64,000 nucleotides of DNA from the NCBI RefSeq assembly GCF_032229225.1, contig NZ_CP135076.1:1221001-1285000 (forward strand), read 5' to 3'. Source of the stretch: Stakelama saccharophila. GTDB lineage: Bacteria; Pseudomonadota; Alphaproteobacteria; Sphingomonadales; Sphingomonadaceae. The notes under the pieces are model-generated. The model did no database searches. It saw only the letters and a program-made list of their open reading frames with translations, and was not told the DNA's origin. Shown here piece after piece: positions 18,596-26,925 of this stretch. The position numbers and the translations under genes were made by a program. The stretch's first letter is position 1. The number at the start of each line of letters is the position of its first letter.

Positions 18596-18743
18596 TGTAT
18601 TCGGACCAAGGTTTTGCTGTAGTCCGCCGGGAGGATGGCCGGGCAGTAGTACGACCTTTGCCGATAATTCCAGGGTAGAAATACCCCGAAATAGGCGCCG
18701 GCGGGGCATGTCCACACGAATCCGCCGGTGCTATTCCTTTGCC

Positions 18744-19445
18744 ATGAAGGCGAAAGTATTCGGCATCGGGCTCAACAAGACCGGAACAACTACGCTGGGT
18801 CAGTGCCTCGCGCAGCTTGGTTACCGCCACATGGGCTATCGCCCCGACTTGCTGCGTGCGCTCTACGACGGGCGGACGGCAGAAATCTTCGCGGAGATCG
18901 ACCGTTACGACAGTTTCGAGGACTGGCCCTATCCGCTGATGTACCGCGAACTGGCGGTGCGCTATCCCGACGCGAAGTTCATCCTCACGGTGCGGCGTGA
19001 TCCCGATGTCTGGCTGAAAAGCCTGCGCCGCCATTCGCTGCGGTCGCGCCCGTTCCGCCACGCACGCAAAATCGCTTATGGTTACAACTATCCGCACAGC
19101 GCGCCGGATGCGCACCGCGACATCTATTGCCGGCACAATCGCGAGGTTTGCGAGTATCTGGGCGACCGCGTCCGTGTCCTGTGCTGGGAGCGCGGCGACG
19201 GCTGGCCCGAACTATGCGGCTATCTGGGATGCGACATGCCGGACGAACTGTTCCCGCATGCCAACGCTGCGGCAGAACTGCCGATCAGGCGAGCCATTCC
19301 CAACCGCATTCTGCAACAACTGGAGGCGTGGAACCTGGCGTTGAGCCTGCGGTTGCAGACATTGGGGGCCGCCCCGTCAAAGGCGGCCCCCGCCCTCGAT
19401 ACGCCACTCGAGGGAACTCGCAAGCCTTCGGATCAGCGGCAGTAA
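18744..19445 (+). CDS. sulfotransferase family protein
   Basis: A 233-residue PAPS-dependent sulfotransferase-like protein. The 5'-phosphosulfate loop is FGIGLNKTGTTTLGQCL (residues 5-21), and the 3'-phosphate region is ILTVRRDPDVWLKSL. The acceptor is unknown; outer-membrane glycan, lipid or a metabolite are options. The ribosome binding site is weak, and ATG at 18708 would add 12 residues. Its last 13 bases overlap the end of the convergent glycine-zipper gene. Confidence 0.78.
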   Translation: MKAKVFGIGLNKTGTTTLGQCLAQLGYRHMGYRPDLLRALYDGRTAEIFAEIDRYDSFEDWPYPLMYRELAVRYPDAKFILTVRRDPDVWLKSLRRHSLRSRPFRHARKIAYGYNYPHSAPDAHRDIYCRHNREVCEYLGDRVRVLCWERGDGWPELCGYLGCDMPDELFPHANAAAELPIRRAIPNRILQQLEAWNLALSLRLQTLGAAPSKAAPALDTPLEGTRKPSDQRQ

Positions 19446-19816
19446 TCAGGGCGATCCGAGCGGTCGATCGCGCGACCGGCAAGGGCACCGACGACACCGC
19501 CGACCAGGGTGCCCGCCGTCTTGTCGCCATAGCGGCCGACGACTTCGTGGCCGGCAAGGCCGCCGGCAATGGCGCCGATCACCGTACCGCCGTCGCCATT
19601 GTCGTCGCAGCGCGCGCCGCGGCGATAGGCATAGCGCCGATCGTAGTGCGCACGGCGGTCGTAGCGGTCATAGTTGCGATAATGGCCGCGATCATGCCGA
19701 TCGTAATGGCCGTAATGGTGGCCACGATGACTCTGGGCGGCGGCAGGTGTCGCCGGGATCAGCGCAGCGGCACTCATGGTGAACGCCGCGCCAAGGAGCG
19801 AGAGTTTCTTGAACAT
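19433..19816 (-). CDS. secreted glycine-zipper 2TM-like protein
   Basis: A 127-residue protein. Residues 1-27 are a signal peptide ending APAAAQ. Residues 29-65 are a low-complexity His/Tyr/Arg/Asp stretch. Residues 74-115 form two glycine-zipper helices (GTVIGAIAGGLAGHEVVG and GTLVGGVVGALAGRAI). Such proteins sit in the outer membrane or periplasm. The His-rich stretch could bind metal. Two GANTC sites lie in its upstream region. Confidence 0.82.
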   Translation of the reverse strand: MFKKLSLLGAAFTMSAAALIPATPAAAQSHRGHHYGHYDRHDRGHYRNYDRYDRRAHYDRRYAYRRGARCDDNGDGGTVIGAIAGGLAGHEVVGRYGDKTAGTLVGGVVGALAGRAIDRSDRPDYCR

Positions 19817-19991
19817 GGCTTATACTCCTTACGCTTCAGTCCGTATTCCGTTCGACACCGGCCGAATCGCCGAAATCGATAATGGGGTTATGGCCGATTC
19901 GCATTGAGCCGGTGCTGAATGGGCCCGTCATCCACTGTTAAGCATCCGCAACGGGTTTCAGCCCGGCGCGCATCCCCGTAAAGGGCGGTCG

Positions 19992-20975
19992 ATGCGTATC
20001 GTCTGGTCCGTCCTGCTGCTGCTGATCTTCATTCCCGGCTATTCGGGCGAGCCGCGCCTGGCGCTGCTCCGCGGCGAGCCGAAGATCGCGATGCGGCCGG
20101 TTCCGCTGGTCGCCGATCAGCCGGGGCGCCGGCGGGTGGGGGCGCTGACCTATCTGGGCGGTGTCGAACTGACGAGCCCCGACGGCGCATTCGGCGGCTT
20201 TTCGGCCATGCAGATATCGGGCGACACCTTCCTGATGCTGAACGACGGCGGCAATTTCGTGCGGTTTCGCATGGGCAGCGACTGGCGCATGCACGATGCC
20301 CGTTACGGCTTTCTGCGCGACGGGCCGGGGACGGGCTGGACCAAGATCCAGCGAGACAGCGAATCCCTGGCGCGCGATCCGGCGTCGGGGTCGCTGTGGG
20401 TGGGGTTCGAGGATGCGAACGCGATCTGGCGCTACGACGCCGCCCTTTCGCACGCCACCGGCCATGTCGCGCCGCCGGTCATGCGGAAATGGCCGGGCAG
20501 CAGCGGTCCGGAATCGATGGCCCGGATGCCCGACGGATCGTTCATCGTCATTTCGGAAGGCAAGGGATGGCGCAAGGGCCGGGGCAGGGCGGCGGTACGA
20601 TTCGCCGGCGATCCCGTCGCGCATCCGCGTCGCGGCTATCGCTTCGGCTACATGCCGCCCAAGGGGTACAGCCCATCGGACATGACCGTCCTGCCCGACG
20701 GCAGGATCGTCGTGCTCAACCGCACCGTGCGGCTGCCGTCCCTGCAATTTCCGGTGAAGGTGACGCTGATCGACCCGGCGGCCATCGGCCCGGGCAGGCT
20801 GGTGCGCGGGCGCGTCATCGCGACGTTCGCGTCCCCGGTGATCGACGACAATTACGAAGCGATCGCCGCAACGCGCGAAGGCGATGCGACGATCCTGTGG
20901 ATCGCATCCGACGACAATCTGTCGGCGCTTCAGCGAACCTTGTTGCTGAAGTTCCGCCTCGATCCCGGCATTTGA
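19992..20975 (+). CDS. secreted esterase-like phytase family protein
   Basis: A 327-residue protein with an N-terminal signal (residues 1-19) and a beta-propeller-like body: LTYLGGVELTSPDGAFGGFSAM, LNDGGNF, SESLARDPASGSLWVGFEDAN, PSDMTVLPDGRIVVLNR and DDNYEAIAA. This is the pattern of the esterase-like activity of phytase domain. The substrate is uncertain; phosphate ester release in the periplasm is the family guess. AAAGGGCGG precedes the ATG. Confidence 0.82.
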   Translation: MRIVWSVLLLLIFIPGYSGEPRLALLRGEPKIAMRPVPLVADQPGRRRVGALTYLGGVELTSPDGAFGGFSAMQISGDTFLMLNDGGNFVRFRMGSDWRMHDARYGFLRDGPGTGWTKIQRDSESLARDPASGSLWVGFEDANAIWRYDAALSHATGHVAPPVMRKWPGSSGPESMARMPDGSFIVISEGKGWRKGRGRAAVRFAGDPVAHPRRGYRFGYMPPKGYSPSDMTVLPDGRIVVLNRTVRLPSLQFPVKVTLIDPAAIGPGRLVRGRVIATFASPVIDDNYEAIAATREGDATILWIASDDNLSALQRTLLLKFRLDPGI

Positions 20976-20994
20976 GGCACGAAGCCCCGCCGGA

Positions 20995-21291
20995 TCAGGC
21001 CGCGGTCTTTTCCGACAGCTTCCTGGCGACGTCGCGCTTCAGGCGGCGGGCGCGGGTCGACAGCTTGTCCTCGCTGGTCTTCATCAGCCAGTTGTCGAGG
21101 CCGCCGACATGTTCGACCGACCGCAGGCCGTGCGTGGAGACGCGCAGCTTCACGCTCTTTTCAAGCGCTTCGGACATCAGCGTGACGTTCTGCAGGTTGG
21201 GCAGAAAAAGACGCTTGGTCTTGTTGTTCGCGTGGGAAACGTTGTTGCCCACCTGCCGGCCCTTGCCGGTCAGCTCGCAAATGCGCGACAT
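20995..21291 (-). CDS. rpmB: 50S ribosomal protein L28
   Basis: A 98-residue L28. [20 protein letters not shown] is diagnostic and [17 protein letters not shown] is conserved. The roughly 20-residue longer C terminus than in E. coli (to [14 protein letters not shown]) is normal for alphaproteobacteria. The start is fixed by the family. It converges with the esterase-like gene. Confidence 0.97.
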   Translation of the reverse strand: MSRICELTGKGRQVGNNVSHANNKTKRLFLPNLQNVTLMSEALEKSVKLRVSTHGLRSVEHVGGLDNWLMKTSEDKLSTRARRLKRDVARKLSEKTAA

Positions 21292-21457
21292 CGGTTCAAT
21301 CCTGATCTGGTAATGAACGGGCAGATGCCCGGAAAGTCGGGGCGGATAGCGGCTAATCATCACGCCGTCAACCGATTCACCGCTGGCAGGCAACGGGTTC
21401 GGGGGGTGAAACGTTATCGTGCCGTAATGTCTGCAACAACGAAGAAGGACGCGCGTC

Positions 21458-21700
21458 ATGCGGATCATTCTCTTTTTCCTCGGCCTGGTCGCCCTGATCC
21501 TGGCGCTGCTGATGATGGTGGGCTGGATTCAGCTCAGCCAGACACGTGAAGCCAGCATGCCGCGTGTCAATGTCGAAGGGGGCCAGACGCCTGAGTTCGA
21601 CGCCGATGTCGGCGATATCGACGTGGGTTCGAAAAACGAAACGGTGACGGTTCCCGATGTCCGCGTGAACAAGCCGGCGGCGAACGAAACCGAACGCTGA
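21458..21700 (+). CDS. small single-span membrane protein, unknown
   Basis: An 80-residue protein: one membrane helix (residues 2-25, [20 protein letters not shown]), then an acidic tail rich in Asp/Val ending in NETER. The tail probably faces the periplasm. Nothing in it identifies a function. GAAGGA lies 10 bases before the ATG. It precedes tadA by 47 bases on the same strand. Confidence 0.65.
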   Translation: MRIILFFLGLVALILALLMMVGWIQLSQTREASMPRVNVEGGQTPEFDADVGDIDVGSKNETVTVPDVRVNKPAANETER

Positions 21701-21747
21701 GCGACGGGGACTGGCCCGGACGGGCCGGGGGCGCTAACGCACCGACG

Positions 21748-22197
21748 ATGTTTCCCTTGCCCGAACCGATGCGCCGGGCGTTGCAGGCCGCGCGCGATGC
21801 CGCGTCGCAGGGCGAGGTGCCGGTCGGGGCGGTCGTGGTTCGCGACGGGACCGTCATCGCCACGGCCGCGAATGCGCCGCGCCGGCTGCATGATCCCACC
21901 GCGCATGCGGAGATTTGCGCGATCCGGGCGGCCTCGGCGCGGCTGGGCAGCGACCGGCTGGAGGGATGCGACCTGTGGGTGACGCTGGAGCCCTGCGCCA
22001 TGTGCGCCGGGGCGATCGCCCATGCCCGCATCGCTCGGCTCTATTACGGCGCATCGGACCCGAAGGGCGGCGCGGTCGAACACGGCCCGCGATTCTTCGC
22101 GCAGCCCACCTGCCACCACCGGCCGGAAATCTTTTCCGGAATCGGCGAGGGCGAAGCGGCGGGGCTGCTGCGCAATTTCTTCGCTGGCCGGCGTTGA
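21748..22197 (+). CDS. tadA: tRNA(adenine34) deaminase
   Basis: Converts A34 of the tRNA-Arg anticodon to inosine. The 149-residue protein has the zinc-deaminase pair AHAEI (catalytic Glu) and EPCAMCAGAI, and the dimer loop GEVPVGAVVV. The C-terminal LLRNFFAGRR is typical. The ATG at 21748 is the first start before the fold. Confidence 0.94.
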   Translation: MFPLPEPMRRALQAARDAASQGEVPVGAVVVRDGTVIATAANAPRRLHDPTAHAEICAIRAASARLGSDRLEGCDLWVTLEPCAMCAGAIAHARIARLYYGASDPKGGAVEHGPRFFAQPTCHHRPEIFSGIGEGEAAGLLRNFFAGRR

Positions 22198-22213
22198 GGG
22201 CACCCTTCCGCCG

Positions 22214-23503
22214 TTACCGCCAGCTATCGAACAGCATCCAGTGGTTGAACGCGCCTTCACCGCCCAGCGGCTGTGCCGACAGCACGGGATAGAAATAGAG
22301 GAACACCGCGATCGCGGGAATCGCGAACCATTCGTCCGCCTTGGCGAAGCGCCCGCGCGCGAAATGGTGGAAGGCCGCGGCAAGGCACAGGCAGATGATG
22401 ACGCCGGACAGGTGGTAATAATAATAAAAGCCAAGCGATTTCGGGATGATCGCCCAGATGCCCAGAGAGGCGATCCAGAATAGCGCGAGGGCGAGAGGAC
22501 GGGCGGCGCGATCGCGCAGCCCGGCGAACAGGCAGGCCGCGACCGCCGCCAGTCCGCCCCACATCACCACCGGATTGCCGATCAGCAGCACGCCGCGCCA
22601 CACCCCGCCATCGGGTTCGTAGAAATACCAGATCGGCCGGATGACCAGCGGCCAGGTCCACCAGGCGGATTGATAGGGGTGAGACCGCAGCACCTGCGTC
22701 TGCGCATCAAACATGGCCTGCTGGAACGGCAGCAGCCAGCGCAGGGTGAGCGGATCATGGGCATAGAAGAATTGCGGCGCGAAGGTCAGGAAATAGACGA
22801 TGATGCTGGTCCCGCCGATCAGCAGCATCGCAGGGACGGTGCCGGTGCCGCGCCAATGCGGATGGGCGCCGTCGGTAAGGGCGCTGATCGCGGGCCGGCC
22901 GGCAAGTGCTGCGTCGCGCCAGCGGACGAGGAGGAACGCGATACCGGCGAAGACGATATACGGCACCGCGGCCCATTTCGCCGCCGTCGCCAGGCCCAGC
23001 AGCGTCCCCGTCAGGATCAGACGCGGCTTTACGCACTCGGGCGGCGCCTCCATCGCCCACACGAAGCCTGCGGCCGCGAGCATCACGAACGCGCCGAGAT
23101 AGATGTCGATCATCGCGATTCGCGCCTGGACATAGACCATCTGGTTGACGGCGATCAGCAGCGCGCCGAACGCGGCGGTGCGCACGCGGGCGAACAGCAG
23201 CCACAGCATCCAGTAGCCGGCGAGCACGGTCGCCGTGCCGGCCAGCGTCGCGAAGAAGCGCCAGCCCAGCGGATTGTCGCCGAACAGGGCGATTCCCGCC
23301 GCGATGAATTCCTTGGCCAGCAGCGGATGCTCGGTATTGAGCGGTCGGTTCAGCGCCAGCATCGCGCGGGCCGCCGGGACATAGTGAATCTCGTCGAAGA
23401 CCAGCCGGTCGGGCCAGCCGAGATGCACCAGGAACAGGATCTCGGCGCCGAGGCCGATCACCAGGGCCGCCAGCAGCGGGTCTCGTCGCAGACGGTCCAG
23501 CAT
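22214..23503 (-). CDS. PMT-type (GT39) integral membrane glycosyltransferase
   Basis: A 429-residue protein with about 10-12 membrane helices. FDEIHYVPAARAML near the N terminus, then NTEHPLLAKEFIA, matches the acidic loop-1 motif of protein O-mannosyltransferases; SWPLV-type loops and YYYYHLSGVI follow in the C-terminal half. It probably uses a polyprenyl-phosphate sugar to modify exported proteins or glycans at the periplasmic face. ATG at 23503 starts directly before the first helix. The tadA stop lies 16 bases past its end, convergent. Confidence 0.85.
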   Translation of the reverse strand: MLDRLRRDPLLAALVIGLGAEILFLVHLGWPDRLVFDEIHYVPAARAMLALNRPLNTEHPLLAKEFIAAGIALFGDNPLGWRFFATLAGTATVLAGYWMLWLLFARVRTAAFGALLIAVNQMVYVQARIAMIDIYLGAFVMLAAAGFVWAMEAPPECVKPRLILTGTLLGLATAAKWAAVPYIVFAGIAFLLVRWRDAALAGRPAISALTDGAHPHWRGTGTVPAMLLIGGTSIIVYFLTFAPQFFYAHDPLTLRWLLPFQQAMFDAQTQVLRSHPYQSAWWTWPLVIRPIWYFYEPDGGVWRGVLLIGNPVVMWGGLAAVAACLFAGLRDRAARPLALALFWIASLGIWAIIPKSLGFYYYYHLSGVIICLCLAAAFHHFARGRFAKADEWFAIPAIAVFLYFYPVLSAQPLGGEGAFNHWMLFDSWR

Positions 23504-23604
23504 CGATCGCGGTCCATAGCCGGCCCGGCCAAGGATTGCCATATGCCGCGCCAAGCAGGGCTTGGCTTGACGGCATGCCCGCGCACCCGGCAAAGCGTTC
23601 CGCC

Positions 23605-24810
23605 ATGAAGCGCAATACCGGCCAGGACCGCAGCATCACCCAGCATTGGCGCCCCGCGACGCAGGCGGTGCGCGGCGGGACCGCGCGTTCCGAGTGGGGC
23701 GAGACCTCGGAAGCGATGTTCCTGACGTCGGGCTATGCCTATGACTGCGCGGGTGATGCCGCGGCGCGCTTCGCCGGCGATCAGCAGGGCATGACCTATT
23801 CGCGACTCCAGAACCCGACCGTGGAGATGCTGGAGGAGCGAATCGCGCTGATGGAGGGGGCGGAGGCCTGCCGCACCATGGCGAGCGGCATGGCGGCGAT
23901 GACGGCGGTGCTGCTGTGCCAGCTCGAACAGGGCGACCATGTCGTCGCCGGTCGCGCGCTGTTCGGGTCCTGCCGCTGGCTGACCGACACGCTGCTGCCC
24001 AAGTTCGGCATCGAAACGACGACGGTCGATGCCCGCGACCCCCAGGCCTTCACCGATGCGGTGCGGCCGAATACGAAGGTCTTCTTCTTCGAGACGCCGG
24101 CCAACCCGACGATGGACGTGGTCGACCTGGAAGCCGTCTGCGCCATCGCGCGGGAGCGCGGCATCACCAGCGTGGTCGACAACGCCTTCGCCACGCCCGT
24201 GTTGCAGAAGCCGATGGCGTTCGGCGCCGATGTCGTCGCTTATTCCGCCACCAAGATGATGGACGGACAGGGCCGCGTACTGGCGGGCGCGGTCTGCGGC
24301 ACACAGGCGTTCATCAACGACATATTGCTGCCCTTCACCCGCAATACCGGCCCGACGCTGTCGGCCTTCAACGCCTGGGTGCTGTTGAAATCGCTGGAGA
24401 CGCTCGACCTGCGCATCCGCCGGCAGAGCGAGAATGCGGTGGCGGTCGGCACCTTTCTGGAGGGGCGCGTGCCGCGCATCCTCCACCCCGGTCTCGAAAG
24501 CCATCCGCAGCACGAACTCGCACGCAAGCAGATGACGGCCTGCGGCTCGGTCTTTTCCTTCGAGGTCGAGGGCAGGGGGCAGGCGCACGGCCTGCTCGAC
24601 GCGCTGAAATTGATCGACATTTCCAACAATATCGGCGATTCGCGCTCGCTGATGACGCATCCCGCCTCCACGACCCATTCGGGCGTGGCCGAGGAAAAGC
24701 GCCTGGAAATGGGGATCGGCGAGGGGCTGTTGCGGTTCAATGTCGGGCTGGAGGACCCCCGCGACCTGATCGACGATCTCGATGCGGCGCTTCGCAAGGT
24801 GGGCTTGTGA
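23605..24810 (+). CDS. metZ: O-succinylhomoserine sulfhydrylase
   Basis: A 401-residue PLP enzyme that makes homocysteine from O-succinylhomoserine and sulfide. The N-terminal HWRPATQAVRGGTARSEWGE is the MetZ signature; GYAYDCAGDAAARFAG, the cofactor lysine in YSATKMMDGQGR, and the ending RFNVGLEDPRDLIDDL all fit. ATG at 23605 is preferred; 23575 would add 10 residues. apaG overlaps its stop as GTGA, and LysR and GNAT genes follow. Confidence 0.93.
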   Translation: MKRNTGQDRSITQHWRPATQAVRGGTARSEWGETSEAMFLTSGYAYDCAGDAAARFAGDQQGMTYSRLQNPTVEMLEERIALMEGAEACRTMASGMAAMTAVLLCQLEQGDHVVAGRALFGSCRWLTDTLLPKFGIETTTVDARDPQAFTDAVRPNTKVFFFETPANPTMDVVDLEAVCAIARERGITSVVDNAFATPVLQKPMAFGADVVAYSATKMMDGQGRVLAGAVCGTQAFINDILLPFTRNTGPTLSAFNAWVLLKSLETLDLRIRRQSENAVAVGTFLEGRVPRILHPGLESHPQHELARKQMTACGSVFSFEVEGRGQAHGLLDALKLIDISNNIGDSRSLMTHPASTTHSGVAEEKRLEMGIGEGLLRFNVGLEDPRDLIDDLDAALRKVGL

Positions 24811-25205
24811 AATCGCTGTTCGACAATGTCGCCGAGACGCGCGGCATCGTCGTGCGGGTGTCGGTCAGCTATCTGTCCGAACAGTCGGAGCCCGACCGCG
24901 GCCGGTGGTTCTGGGCCTATCATGTACGGATCGAGAATGCGGGCGAGGTCACGGTGCAGCTTCTCACCCGCCACTGGATCATCACCGACGGGCGCGGCGC
25001 GCGCCATTCGGTCGAAGGTGACGGCGTGGTCGGCGAGCAACCGCGGATCGAGCCCGGTACAAGTTTCGATTACGTCTCCGGCTGCCCGCTGTCGACGCCG
25101 ACGGGATCGATGCAGGGCAGTTATCGCGTGCTGGCCGAGGACGGGACGGCGTTCGATGTCGCCATTCCGCAATTTGCGCTCATCGCGCCGGCGGTGACGG
25201 GATGA
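24807..25205 (+). CDS. apaG: Co2+/Mg2+ efflux protein ApaG
   Basis: A 132-residue single fibronectin-III-like domain. FWAYHVRIENAGEVTVQLLTRHWIITDG and the C-terminal FDYVSGCPLSTPTGSMQGSY are classic ApaG. E. coli and Salmonella ApaG are linked to Co/Mg resistance and diadenosine tetraphosphate, but the biochemical role is not settled. The GTG start at 24807 overlaps the metZ TGA. Confidence 0.95.
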   Translation: MKSLFDNVAETRGIVVRVSVSYLSEQSEPDRGRWFWAYHVRIENAGEVTVQLLTRHWIITDGRGARHSVEGDGVVGEQPRIEPGTSFDYVSGCPLSTPTGSMQGSYRVLAEDGTAFDVAIPQFALIAPAVTG

Positions 25206-25314
25206 GGGCCGACAACCAGATCCTTCGTTGGTGTCGAGCGACGTCGGGATACCCGACGATCCGCTCCCGGCACGTTTCCCGACTTTGCGCGAAACGAACG
25301 GTGGGGATTGGGCA

Positions 25315-26106
25315 ATGAAACGCACGCATCTTCCGTTGAACGGGCTGCGCGTGTTCGATGCGGCCGCGCGCCACCTGTCCTTCACGCGCGCGGCGGACGA
25401 GCTGGCCGTGACGCCGGCGGCCGTGGGCCAGCAGGTGCGCGCGCTGGAGGAGACGCTGGGCGTCGTCCTGTTCCGCCGCACCACGCGCGGGCTGGAACTG
25501 ACGCCGGAAGGCGACGCCGGGCTGGAGGCGCTGCGCGGCGGCTTCCTGCAGTTCGAGGACGCGGTGCGCGCGATGCAGGCGGGCCAGTCGTCGAAATCGC
25601 TCGCCATCGCCGCGCCGCGCGACCTGACCGCCAAGTGGCTGATGGCGCGCCTGGCGGAAATTGCATCCAGGGACGGCGAAATCCGTTTCTCGCTGCTTAC
25701 GGCGGATGAGGATGTGGATTTTACCCAGGCCAATGTCGACCTTGCCATCCGCTGGGGCGACGGGCCCGGCGAACATGAGGGCGAAGCGCTGGAATCGGAC
25801 GGGATGGTGACGATCGAGCGGCCGGGCGGCGGGGCCGATACCCGCATTTCCTGGCCGGGCTGCATGGCGGAGGAGGGCCGCGCGCTGATCCGGGTGGGCG
25901 ATGCCGGGCTGGCGATCGAGGCGGCGGCGTCCGGCCTGGGCCGGACCACCGTGCCCGAACTGATCGCCCGCGCCGACCTCGCCGCCGGCCGCGTGCAGGT
26001 GGTGGGGGAGGCGAAGCCGTATCCCAAAGGCTATTGGATGGTCGCCCCGCTGCCGCAATGGCGCCAGCAGAAGGTGCGCGACCTGGTGGACGCGCTGGCG
26101 CAGTGA
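25315..26106 (+). CDS. LysR-family regulator with shortened effector domain
   Basis: A 263-residue GcvA-type LysR protein. The winged helix-turn-helix is complete (LPLNGLRVFDAAARHLSFTRAADELAVTPAAVGQQVRALEE), and the effector-binding domain begins at about residue 95. That domain is roughly 40 residues shorter than usual: between ADEDVDFTQANVDLAIRWG and GLAIEAAASGLG the normal hinge segment with the SPxL and DL motifs is missing. The frame is intact, so this is a stable internal deletion or a divergent subgroup. ATG at 25315 has no strong SD. The target is unknown. Confidence 0.85.
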   Translation: MKRTHLPLNGLRVFDAAARHLSFTRAADELAVTPAAVGQQVRALEETLGVVLFRRTTRGLELTPEGDAGLEALRGGFLQFEDAVRAMQAGQSSKSLAIAAPRDLTAKWLMARLAEIASRDGEIRFSLLTADEDVDFTQANVDLAIRWGDGPGEHEGEALESDGMVTIERPGGGADTRISWPGCMAEEGRALIRVGDAGLAIEAAASGLGRTTVPELIARADLAAGRVQVVGEAKPYPKGYWMVAPLPQWRQQKVRDLVDALAQ

Positions 26107-26642
26107 ACGACACACCGGTGATCGAGACCGCGCGGCTGCGTCTGCGTCGCCTCGTGGCGGACGATGCGGAGGCGCTGTATCCCGGCCTTTCCGATCCCGA
26201 GACCATGACCTGGTGGTCGCGCGCGCCGCTGGAATCGCCGGAGTCGACGCGGGACTATCTGGCCACGCGCCAGAAGGACGGATGGCGTGCCTGGGCGATC
26301 ACGCGCAACGACGACGATCATGCGCTCGGCTGGGTGTCCGTCGGTGAGAAGCGGCAGGGCGGCGTCAGCGAGATCGGATATTTCCTGATCCGGGCGGCCT
26401 GGGGATCGGGCCGCGCGCGCGAAGCGGTGGCCGGTGTGCTCGACCAGCTTTTCCGGGTCGAGGAAAAGCGCCGCGTCTTCGCCGACACCGATCCCGACAA
26501 TGCCGCGTCGCGCGGGCTGCTGGAACGGCTGGGCTTCACGCCGGAGGGCAATCTGCGCGGCGAGTGGGAAACGCATATCGGAGTGCGCGACAGCGTGATC
26601 TATGGTCTGTTGCGCGAGGAGTGGCTGGGTGAGCGCGCCTGA
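26103..26642 (+). CDS. RimJ/RimL-type GNAT acetyltransferase
   Basis: A 179-residue acetyltransferase starting with GTG at 26103, overlapping the LysR stop (GTGA). It has the RimJ/RimL opening ETARLRLRRLVADDAEAL, the motif AWGSGRAREAVAGVLDQLF, and DTDPDNAASRGLLERLGF. Proteins of this subgroup acetylate N-terminal amines of proteins or small molecules; the target here is unknown. Confidence 0.87.
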   Translation: MNDTPVIETARLRLRRLVADDAEALYPGLSDPETMTWWSRAPLESPESTRDYLATRQKDGWRAWAITRNDDDHALGWVSVGEKRQGGVSEIGYFLIRAAWGSGRAREAVAGVLDQLFRVEEKRRVFADTDPDNAASRGLLERLGFTPEGNLRGEWETHIGVRDSVIYGLLREEWLGERA

Positions 26643-26880
26643 TCTCGACGATCCGGCGCAGCGGCGCGCTTATGTCCGCGAACTGCGCGGCGTCGGCAGG
26701 CCGTTGCGCCTGGCCGCGCTGGCGATCACGCTGGTCGGCGTGTTCCTGGCGGTGGCGGCGCGGATGGGGCGGCTGCCCGAATGGATTCCATTACTTGTGA
26801 TCCTGACCGGCGGCGCATTCATGGTCGCCGCGGTGGTGCAGCGCACGCAATATCACCGCCGGCGGATGCGCGGGGAATAG
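26629..26880 (+). CDS. small two-span membrane protein, unknown
   Basis: An 83-residue protein with two hydrophobic segments (about residues 27-46 and 53-70) and a basic end (RRRMRGE). GTG at 26629 is used, overlapping the GNAT gene by 14 bases. No motif reveals a role. It is convergent with parE. Confidence 0.6.
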   Translation: MSAPDLDDPAQRRAYVRELRGVGRPLRLAALAITLVGVFLAVAARMGRLPEWIPLLVILTGGAFMVAAVVQRTQYHRRRMRGE

Positions 26881-26925
26881 GGCGGAGCATCGATGTCCTG
26901 ATCGGGCGGACAATCATTCGCGATG

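Noticed and set aside
20995..21291. Long C-terminal tail of L28 as an unusual feature
   Set aside because: A length near 97 residues is normal for alphaproteobacterial L28.
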